In this document: in pieces, positions 26,644 through 34,134 of the stretch | How positions within the stretch are numbered: the first letter of the stretch is position 1 | How the letters are laid out: every line of letters starts with the position of its first letter | Assembly (NCBI GenBank): GCA_031993545.1 | Contig: DAMAHZ010000001.1 | Location: forward strand, 1-64,000 | Length of the DNA stretch: 64,000 bases | Direction: 5' to 3' | DNA from: UBA1535 sp002323775 | GTDB taxonomy: Bacteria > Bacillota > Clostridia > Tissierellales > Sedimentibacteraceae | Position numbers and translations under genes: made by a program | The notes under the pieces: model-generated | The model's input: the letters and a program-made list of their open reading frames with translations, nothing else | Database searches by the model: none | What the model was told of the DNA's origin: nothing

Positions 26644-26688
26644 CTTGCTAACAATGCTATTAGCAGGACAATCTGTGCTATTAGCAAG
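26644..26688. repeat. TGCTATTAGCA palindromic direct repeats
   Basis: Two copies of the 11-base palindrome TGCTATTAGCA at 26655-26665 and 26676-26686 lie 21 bp apart (two helical turns). CTTGCTAA (26644) and TTAGCAAG (26681-26688) add an outer inverted repeat. The block lies between the recombinase stop and the S-layer gene, where either recombinase sites or a regulator operator would be expected. Confidence 0.6.
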
Positions 26689-26742
26689 TTTGAAAACTTA
26701 AAATTCAAAACTGTGTATATTTAAACATTTTCTATAGCAAAA

Positions 26743-26770
26743 TTTTCTCCTCGTTTTCTTAGGAGGAAAA
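26743..26770 (+). promoter_or_regulatory. Hairpin covering the S-layer ribosome binding site
   Basis: TTTTCTCCT at 26743-26751 can pair with AGGAGGAAAA at 26761-26770, with one bulged base. That would hide the Shine-Dalgarno of the gene at 26775. This is a prediction by eye. Confidence 0.4.
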
Positions 26771-26774
26771 TGAA

Positions 26775-29399
26775 ATGAAAAAGATTTTATCTTTAGTATT
26801 AGCGATAATGATGGTATTATCAATGGCTAATGTTGCCTTTGCAGCTCCAGAAGATGTGACTGACAAAAATCAACAAAAAGCAGTTGATGCACTTATGTCA
26901 TTAGGAATCGTTAAAGGTTATGAAGATGGTTCTTATAAACCAGAAAAGACTGTAACAAGAGCTGAAATGGCTAAATTACTAGTTGAAGCTAAAGGACAAG
27001 GTGCTTTTGCTCAAGGTTCTGAATCATCGTTCAAAGATGCAAAAGGAACATGGTATGATGGATATGTAGCTATGGCAGCAGGATTAGAGCTTGTTAAAGG
27101 ATATCCAGATGGAACTTTCAAAGGTGATAAATCAGTTTCTTACCAAGAAGCTGTAGTTATGATTATTAGAGCATTAGGATACACAGATGCTACCGTAAAT
27201 GGTGGAGTTAGTGCTTATAATGAATCAAAATATAAAGCATTAGCAGCTACATTAGGATTATTGAACAATGTTACTTTCAAGAATAGTGGGGCAAATAGAG
27301 GCGATGTAGCTTCCATGCTTTACAATGCTTTAGATGTAGATTATGTTGAAACTAATGATAAAGGTAAAGCAGAAAAAGTTGTTCTTTACAACGAGAATGA
27401 ACCAATTGCAGGTACTGATAAATCTAAATCAACACCAGTTTATAAGAAACTTATAGACTTTATAGCAAATGTTGAAGAAATAACAATAAAACCAGCTAAT
27501 ATGGATCCTAACTCATCTGATTATTTAGGAAAGAATGTTGATGTAACTCCATATATGTATCAAACTGTTAAAGCTTATTTTAATGATGCTCATGAACTTT
27601 TAAGTGTTAAAAAAGTTTTATCTAATGTAGTTGTTGGTAGCAATGCTACTTATAGAAATGATGATATTAGACATGAATGGGGTAAATTACAATTCAAAAC
27701 AACAGACGGTACTATTAAGAAGGTGTATACAAAATTAGAAACAAATTCTGATGGAACAGTTAAAGGTGATTATGATATTACTGTATTTTTGAATGGTGAA
27801 GAAACTACTGTAAAAGCTTCTTATTTACAGTCAATAAGCTATTCTTATAGAACTGCAAAAGCAACATTCATTCTAGACAAAAATAATTTTGTTGAAAAAG
27901 CTATAATGAGAGTTGGAGGATATACTTCAAGAATAACTGAAAAATATAGAACAAACGAGTTAGTTGTAAAAGGCCAAGATGATGATAGAGCATCAAATCC
28001 TATATATCTACCTAAAAATGCTGCTAAAGTTGACTTAAGTAAAGTCACAGTAACTGGCGCTGTTACTTCAATTGAAGATATAGCTAAAAACGATATAGTT
28101 ACAGTATATGTAACTGGTGCAGCTAATGGTTCTGCTAATTATGCCGCAAAAAGATTAGCTCCTAGTCAAGTAGAATTAGTTGTTTCAAGAGATACTATCG
28201 AAGGAGTAATAACTGAGCACTCTGCTGGAGGTAGATACGCTGTAATAAATGGAGAAACATATAATTATACAGGTAATGTCTACAAAAATGTAAATGCTGG
28301 TAGTGAAGGTATATTCTTCTTATCGGCAAGTGGAGCTATATACTCATTTGATGGAAAATCTATAAATAATAACGAATATGCTTTAATTGTAGATTCCAAT
28401 AATGGATATGTTCCTTCACAAGTAGTAGTAGACGCTTATATAACAATATTTAATAAAGAGTCTAAAATAACTAAATACAATTTTGCAAAAGATGCTATGT
28501 TCTCTTTAAATGGATCTAAAACTGAAAATACTGTTTGGGATAATTATAATAATCGTACACTAGTTTCTACAGTACTAAATGCTAAAAACATGAGCAATGG
28601 TATGGTAGTAACTGGATTTAACTTAGATTCTAATGGAAGAATAACTAAAATAGAACTTACAACATTAGCTAAACAAACTGGTGCTGTTAAAGTTGATTCA
28701 AAAACATTTGTATTATCAAATGATGTTGTTATGTACAATGCTTATTTAGATAATGGCGACTTAAAATTTGCTGTTATGTCAGCAGATAAGTTAAGAAATG
28801 AAGATGCAAACTCAAGTGGTAATGGTTATTACTTTGATACAAACAAGGCAGGCGAAATTTGTGCAGTTGTTTATACACAAAAATTAGAGATGTCAGATTA
28901 TATACTTGTAACAGATATATACAATGTTTATAACAACGGTAAAGTTGTACAAAAAGTACATGGCTTTGTAAATGGTGAAGAAGTAACATATTTGACTACT
29001 AATAAAGATGTTATGGATGAAGATTATTGTTGGGATACACTAGTTGAATTGAAAGTTAATTCATCTGGAGAAATAGTTTCTTTCCACCACGACGATCAGT
29101 CAGTACCTGATTCAGTAGATACTGTATTTAACAGAACAACTACATCAGGTTCAGCTATAACTGTAAACTTAGAGAAAAACACTTTCGCTGTTGGTTCAAA
29201 CAGATTTGCTTTAGCAAAAGAAGGATCTATATATGTTTTAAATAGAACTAACTTAAACGGCTTAGATACAGCAGTTCAAGGAACTTTATCTGATTTATCA
29301 AGAACAGATGTAGATGTATACATGTACAATCTTGATACTAAGAATGGCGATGGTATAATTGAAGTAATAGTAGTTATACAAAGACCATTAACAAAATAA
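26775..29399 (+). CDS. S-layer protein with three SLH domains (copy A)
   Basis: Exported surface-layer protein of 874 residues. Signal peptide 1-24 (MKKILSLVLAIMMVLSMANV, cut after AFA). Three SLH repeats follow at about 28-190, with GIVKGYEDGSYKPEKTVTRAEM, LVKGYPDGTF and the third at FKNSGANRGDVA. They anchor the protein to secondary wall polymer. The rest is a beta-rich surface region. It shares the block VDLSKVTVTGAV near residue 420 with the two minus-strand paralogues. It stands alone in its orientation, with AGGAGG and its own terminator. I found no clear promoter; the leader holds repeats and a hairpin over the ribosome binding site. Confidence 0.88.
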   Translation: MKKILSLVLAIMMVLSMANVAFAAPEDVTDKNQQKAVDALMSLGIVKGYEDGSYKPEKTVTRAEMAKLLVEAKGQGAFAQGSESSFKDAKGTWYDGYVAMAAGLELVKGYPDGTFKGDKSVSYQEAVVMIIRALGYTDATVNGGVSAYNESKYKALAATLGLLNNVTFKNSGANRGDVASMLYNALDVDYVETNDKGKAEKVVLYNENEPIAGTDKSKSTPVYKKLIDFIANVEEITIKPANMDPNSSDYLGKNVDVTPYMYQTVKAYFNDAHELLSVKKVLSNVVVGSNATYRNDDIRHEWGKLQFKTTDGTIKKVYTKLETNSDGTVKGDYDITVFLNGEETTVKASYLQSISYSYRTAKATFILDKNNFVEKAIMRVGGYTSRITEKYRTNELVVKGQDDDRASNPIYLPKNAAKVDLSKVTVTGAVTSIEDIAKNDIVTVYVTGAANGSANYAAKRLAPSQVELVVSRDTIEGVITEHSAGGRYAVINGETYNYTGNVYKNVNAGSEGIFFLSASGAIYSFDGKSINNNEYALIVDSNNGYVPSQVVVDAYITIFNKESKITKYNFAKDAMFSLNGSKTENTVWDNYNNRTLVSTVLNAKNMSNGMVVTGFNLDSNGRITKIELTTLAKQTGAVKVDSKTFVLSNDVVMYNAYLDNGDLKFAVMSADKLRNEDANSSGNGYYFDTNKAGEICAVVYTQKLEMSDYILVTDIYNVYNNGKVVQKVHGFVNGEEVTYLTTNKDVMDEDYCWDTLVELKVNSSGEIVSFHHDDQSVPDSVDTVFNRTTTSGSAITVNLEKNTFAVGSNRFALAKEGSIYVLNRTNLNGLDTAVQGTLSDLSRTDVDVYMYNLDTKNGDGIIEVIVVIQRPLTK

Positions 29400-29446
29400 T
29401 TAGTAAAGTCATAAATAACTAATTACTAATGCTTATTCAAGCAAAA

Positions 29447-29476
29447 CAAAAACCTATCTTCAACGATAGGTTTTTG
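29447..29476 (+). terminator. Terminator after S-layer copy A
   Basis: Perfect 12-bp stem CAAAAACCTATC / GATAGGTTTTTG with a 6-base loop. It may also serve the minus-strand ligase gene that ends at 29594. Confidence 0.85.
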
Positions 29477-29593
29477 TTGTTATTAAAATACTTATTTTAA
29501 TAACGAGTCTTTGCTTTAATATAGCGAAGATGAGACCGTTTCAAATTTTGTGTAAACACAAAAAATTGATGTGATTTTTAAAGAAACTTGTAA

Positions 29594-31423
29594 TTAAGCC
29601 ACTTTCTTATTTTCATTTATCATTTTTTCATTTATGCTAATTCCCATGCCTAATACTATCCAGAACAGTGGTGCTACTGAAACTATTTGGTCGTTGAAAA
29701 TCCCTGCTACTAGGTATCCTATTACTGCTACTAAACAAGCGAAACCTACTTGTTTTTCTATACTATCAAAATCTGTGTTAAAATATAACTTGAAACCTCT
29801 GATTATGTATATTAGCCAAAGAGTTAAGAGTGCTAATAGCGATGGTATCCCTGTATTTATTGCTATTTGTAAAAACATATTGTGTGGCTTATCTACTACC
29901 ATTATAGCATTCCATCCGACATTTAATTTTGCTAGGAAATCGTCTTGAGGGAATGCTATGCAATAGCTATCTGGTCCATATCCTTTTAATGCTACATCGG
30001 GTAACATCATAATACTTCTTGACCATATATACCCTCTATTTGAGGCAAATCTCTCATAATCATTAAATAATTTAAATGTAGGAGCGATAATAGGATCTGT
30101 AAGTCTACCTCCTGAACCCAGTATCTTTACTCCTTCACTTGTAAAGTAAAAAATTATAGTTCTTTTATATGCTTCTAAAGTAACTATATTGTTTAAGCCA
30201 TATATAAAAGACATTTTATAATTTGGATATCTACCATCCTCTATATTTATAGCACTTTCTTCGTTATCTACTACCAGTTTTTCACTTTTGTCATTTATAA
30301 TATAGAACTTTTCATTTTCAATACCTACCGTTAACGAATCATAGTTAGTTACTATTGAAAATTTATTATCATCTATCACTAATTCTTTAAATACTACAGA
30401 GTTTGATTTTTTTTCTGAATCCTTGGACAAGTCTTTTATTTTCTCAATTTCATTAGGTACGTTTAATCTTAAAAACTGATTTAGTGTTCTTCCATCTGAG
30501 ATAACATTAAATATAATAAGAATTATTATTGTTGTAGTAGTTAATGCTAATACAAATTTTTTATGCTTTAGTATTTCTTTTCTTAAAAAGATAGATGAAA
30601 ATATTATAATAGCTATAACTCCAACATATCCAGCTCTTGAATTGCAGCCAAGCCATAAACTTATAGAAAGTATAATTAAAATATATGAAAATATTTTTGA
30701 TTTTCTTGTTTTTGCCATAGCATAAAACGATATAGAAAGCGGTAGAATAATAGCCGCAAAGCTACCTACAAAGTTAGTATTGTATAAGGTAGCATAAATT
30801 GTACCCTTTCCAAAAACAAAGTCTATATCTTCTGGTGGAACTCCATCTCCAGACACTAGAAGTCTCCCCAAATAGCTTTTGAAGAAATCTATCCCTATGA
30901 ATTGGCTTATACCTAAAACACCTTGAATTATAATTAAAACTGCAAAAGCATTTTTAACCATCTTAATTTCTTCTTCACCATTTATCAAATTAATCATTAA
31001 AAATGTAAGTAGTCCATAGGATAAGAGTATAAATACACCTTGATATGATTCCACAAATCCTAAAAATGCAATTTCTTTGTTATAGCAAAGTATAGTTGAT
31101 ATAAATACAAATATAAAATATATTGATAATGGTATATAGTACTTAAATTCTCTCTTAAACCCAACTTTTTTATCTATATATAAACCTAAATATACAAACA
31201 GTGCTATTATAGTTAAGAACACTATAAAAACAGCCTTCCAATAGCTAAAAAAATCAAACCATTCACGAGGACCTGTCCAAAACAATGCAGCTATACCTTT
31301 TATCTCTATAAATTTTGCCTTCATTATAGAAGGTGCAAAAGCAATTAATAATATAATCGGTATAAAATAATACCATTTTAAAGATTTATTTTTATTTATC
31401 TTCTTAGAATTTTTAATTTTCAT
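29594..31423 (-). CDS. O-antigen ligase-like membrane protein, paralogue 2
   Basis: Membrane protein of 609 residues, clearly paralogous along its whole length to the protein at 21528-23366. The insertion domain and the motifs SNRGYIWSR, FPQDDFLAKLN and VDKPHNMFLQIAINTG are shared. Unlike the first copy it lies between two S-layer genes. Members of this superfamily include protein O-oligosaccharyltransferases, so glycosylation of S-layer proteins is an attractive but unproven role. TGAGGAAAA precedes the ATG. It follows S-layer copy B on the same strand, beyond a terminator. Confidence 0.78.
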   Translation of the reverse strand: MKIKNSKKINKNKSLKWYYFIPIILLIAFAPSIMKAKFIEIKGIAALFWTGPREWFDFFSYWKAVFIVFLTIIALFVYLGLYIDKKVGFKREFKYYIPLSIYFIFVFISTILCYNKEIAFLGFVESYQGVFILLSYGLLTFLMINLINGEEEIKMVKNAFAVLIIIQGVLGISQFIGIDFFKSYLGRLLVSGDGVPPEDIDFVFGKGTIYATLYNTNFVGSFAAIILPLSISFYAMAKTRKSKIFSYILIILSISLWLGCNSRAGYVGVIAIIIFSSIFLRKEILKHKKFVLALTTTTIIILIIFNVISDGRTLNQFLRLNVPNEIEKIKDLSKDSEKKSNSVVFKELVIDDNKFSIVTNYDSLTVGIENEKFYIINDKSEKLVVDNEESAINIEDGRYPNYKMSFIYGLNNIVTLEAYKRTIIFYFTSEGVKILGSGGRLTDPIIAPTFKLFNDYERFASNRGYIWSRSIMMLPDVALKGYGPDSYCIAFPQDDFLAKLNVGWNAIMVVDKPHNMFLQIAINTGIPSLLALLTLWLIYIIRGFKLYFNTDFDSIEKQVGFACLVAVIGYLVAGIFNDQIVSVAPLFWIVLGMGISINEKMINENKKVA

Positions 31424-31472
31424 AAATTTTCCTCATTTGATTATATCTAATAATGAATCCTACCTTAAAGAT

Positions 31473-31500
31473 AAAGCACACACCCTAGGGCATGTGCTTT
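31473..31500 (-). terminator. Terminator after S-layer copy B
   Basis: AAAGCACA / TGTGCTTT with an inner CCCTAGGG palindrome, separated by a 2-base mismatch. It lies 25 bases after the stop of the S-layer gene on the minus strand. Confidence 0.75.
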
Positions 31501-31524
31501 ATTGTATTAATTTAATTTAGTAAA

Positions 31525-33963
31525 TTATTTTAACACTATTACTATGTTGCTTACTACTTTGTTAGCATCATGGTAAACATAAGCATCAAAATTGTATCCT
31601 TCTAAGTCTGATAAAGCTCCTACACGTATGAATTTATTGTTCTCATCTAATACGTATACAGGTGCATTGTCATCCATGAAGTACCAGTTTCCATTAGCTT
31701 GGAATCTATTTGCTAAAACAGATGTTATAGCAGAACCAGTTGATGTTGCAGAGAATTTACCATTTGATAAATTAGTTGGTTCTGTAATTACTGATGGGTC
31801 AGCAGATACTAAACCTCCAGATATTGATAAACTGTACATAGATTTTCCAGCTGAGTAAGAAGCTACTCCTGCTTTTGTTAAATATGTGATTTTTTCACCA
31901 TTTATATAAACAACTAACTCTTGAACAGTTTTACCATCAGCATTTACAACATATTGTTGACTTGCTACTAAAGCATAGCTTGGCGATTGTGAAACTATAT
32001 TTACACCATCTACAAGTATAACTGAATATTCACCCTTAGAATTTTCAATATATTTGAAATTAGCTGTATTAACACTTCCCATAGCTACCAATTCTTCTAA
32101 AGTATTAGCTGATTTAGCTCCGCCAGTTGCTGAGTTGTAGTTGAAAATAGCTACATTGCTTGCTGGGTTAAATGTTTTTGCCTTAGTATTTACAGGACTT
32201 CCTACTGTATTAACACCTTGAACTTTAATTGTTACTACTTCACCATCTTCAATTACAACGTTTCTTATTATAGTTCCACCAGCTACATTAAGGCTTACTA
32301 CTCCAGTACCAGCATTAACATTATATGCTTGACCTGTTGATGTGAAAGTTGCATTAGAAGCTGCATTGTATGCGTAATTTTCAATTATAGCATCTTCAGC
32401 TATAGTATAAGTTGTAGCTTCTCCAGCTGCATTTACAACCTTCATAGTTGGGTTTTTATACAATATTGCTCCACTATTTAAAGCTACACCATCTTTAACT
32501 GAAGTAACCATAGCGTAATTAGTTGCTGTTATAGCATTTTTTGCTATAAAGTGGAACACATTACCGTTTTCATCAAAGTAGAATGTACCTTCAACATTAA
32601 AGTTTTTATTAGCTACTGTAAATGCTACTGCTGATTTAACAGTCTTATCTAATGAATCAATATATACACCTGCTGTTCCAGCAGTATTTGCTTTTGTAAC
32701 TTTACCTTCTATGCTGTCTCTAACTACTAATAATTTAACCTTACTAATATTTTTAGTAGAATAAGCTTTAACAACGTCATTTTTTTCTATATCTTCTATA
32801 CTGTCAACAGCACCTGTAACAGTTACTTTGCTTAAATCAACCTTACCATCTTTTGTTGGTAATGCTATGCCATTTAAAACTGCAGCGTCTTTTCTATAAG
32901 GAGCAGTAATAAATACTTTAGAAGTTTGTTTTGTAGCAGCGATACCTATTACATCTTTATTTGCATTTAATACTAATGTAGCACTTGCTCCTGCTAAGTC
33001 TGCAAAGTTAGTTGCGAAACTAAATCCACCAACAGCACCATTGAAATAAACTCCTGCAGCTGTTGTAACATCATATGAATCTGTTCCTATTGTAACTGTT
33101 GTTGAAGTTGGTGCAGTTGTTGTAGAAATTGTTCCAACTACAGTATCAGATTTAGATTTTTCAACATATAAAACTACATTATTGTTATCTGCATCTTTTA
33201 TTGTATAAGCTACTACAGTTTGATACATATATGGAGCAAGATCAAAACCTTCTGCTGCTTTTGTAGTAGGACTTACTACTAAGTTAGACTCTTTAGTTGC
33301 TACTAAAGATAATAATAATTGTGCATTTCCTGCTTCGTCCTTCTCAAATTCTGCTTTACCATTGTTATTAGTAAATACTAGATTATTTGACAAGTTTCTT
33401 GTTAACATAAGAGCTATATCTCCTCTGTTAGCACCATTGCTCATAACAACATTTTTAACATCTTTAAATAAATTTAAAGCTATTGCTTTTGCTCTGTAGT
33501 TAGCTGCATTAAAAGCATCAGATTTTCCACCGTTGATTGACTCATCAGTATATCCTAACGCTCTTAACATCATAACTGCTGCTTCTTGATATGTTACTGT
33601 AGCATCTGGATCAAATATTCCATTTCCTCTACCTTTAATTATACCAAGGTCAGAAGCTAAAGCTATCGCACCTTTTGCCCAGTGATTTTGGCTATCAGTA
33701 AATGAAGGAATATCAGTTGCTGCTCCTTCAAGACCCTTAGCTCTTATTAAGAAAGTAGCCATTTCCGCTCTTGTTACTACTTTTCCTGGTTTGAATTCGC
33801 CATCAGCATAACCAGTAGTTATTTTTAAACCATTCAATAAATCAGCTGCACCTTGTAATTTAACATCTGATTCTTTAAGGTCTTCAAATGTAGTAGCGAA
33901 TGCTGTGCTTGCCATTGACAATACCATCATTAACGCTAATACTAAAGATAAAATCTTTTTCAT
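31525..33963 (-). CDS. S-layer protein with three SLH domains (copy B)
   Basis: Exported surface-layer protein of 812 residues. The signal peptide MKKILSLVLALMMVLSMAST is almost identical to copy A, also at the DNA level: 72 bases around the start, 3 mismatches. SLH repeats lie at about 28-185 (GLKITTGYADGEFKPGKVVT, IKGRGNGIFDPDATVTYQEA, then SNGANRGDIA). The remainder is rich in Ala, Val, Thr and Asn and shares VDLSKVTVTGAVDSIEDIEK with the other copies. The ribosome binding site AGGAGG is preceded 40 bases upstream by TTTCCTC, which could pair with it. No strong promoter is visible between the upstream terminator and the start. Confidence 0.88.
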   Translation of the reverse strand: MKKILSLVLALMMVLSMASTAFATTFEDLKESDVKLQGAADLLNGLKITTGYADGEFKPGKVVTRAEMATFLIRAKGLEGAATDIPSFTDSQNHWAKGAIALASDLGIIKGRGNGIFDPDATVTYQEAAVMMLRALGYTDESINGGKSDAFNAANYRAKAIALNLFKDVKNVVMSNGANRGDIALMLTRNLSNNLVFTNNNGKAEFEKDEAGNAQLLLSLVATKESNLVVSPTTKAAEGFDLAPYMYQTVVAYTIKDADNNNVVLYVEKSKSDTVVGTISTTTAPTSTTVTIGTDSYDVTTAAGVYFNGAVGGFSFATNFADLAGASATLVLNANKDVIGIAATKQTSKVFITAPYRKDAAVLNGIALPTKDGKVDLSKVTVTGAVDSIEDIEKNDVVKAYSTKNISKVKLLVVRDSIEGKVTKANTAGTAGVYIDSLDKTVKSAVAFTVANKNFNVEGTFYFDENGNVFHFIAKNAITATNYAMVTSVKDGVALNSGAILYKNPTMKVVNAAGEATTYTIAEDAIIENYAYNAASNATFTSTGQAYNVNAGTGVVSLNVAGGTIIRNVVIEDGEVVTIKVQGVNTVGSPVNTKAKTFNPASNVAIFNYNSATGGAKSANTLEELVAMGSVNTANFKYIENSKGEYSVILVDGVNIVSQSPSYALVASQQYVVNADGKTVQELVVYINGEKITYLTKAGVASYSAGKSMYSLSISGGLVSADPSVITEPTNLSNGKFSATSTGSAITSVLANRFQANGNWYFMDDNAPVYVLDENNKFIRVGALSDLEGYNFDAYVYHDANKVVSNIVIVLK

Positions 33964-33982
33964 TTCGTTTTCCTCCTAAGAA
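33911..33982 (-). repeat. 72-bp inverted repeat, minus copy (pairs with 26756-26827)
   Basis: The 72 bases covering the ribosome binding site and first 17 codons of S-layer copy B match 26756-26827 (copy A) in inverted orientation with only 3 mismatches. The protein sequences beyond diverge strongly, so the identity is confined to the start region. Confidence 0.8.
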
Positions 33983-34050
33983 ATAATTTGGTAAACTTTC
34001 TATGTCAAAATTCGAGGAAATATGCAAAAATTATACATTATCATATAATG

Positions 34051-34090
34051 AAAAAACAGCAAGTCTATCTAAATAGACTTGCTGTTTTTT
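34051..34090 (-). terminator. Terminator after S-layer copy C
   Basis: Stem of 18 bp including the A/T run (AAAAAACAGCAAGTCTAT with its complement), loop CTAA. It separates copies C and B. Confidence 0.88.
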
Positions 34091-34134
34091 TATTATATGT
34101 TTCTTATTTTCGAAAAGAGTTTACTTATTTCTTA

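Noticed and set aside
25339..26688. Complete prophage or conjugative element at the recombinase
   Set aside because: No capsid, replication, excisionase or transfer genes are present, and no tRNA gene or clear attachment-site duplication was seen.
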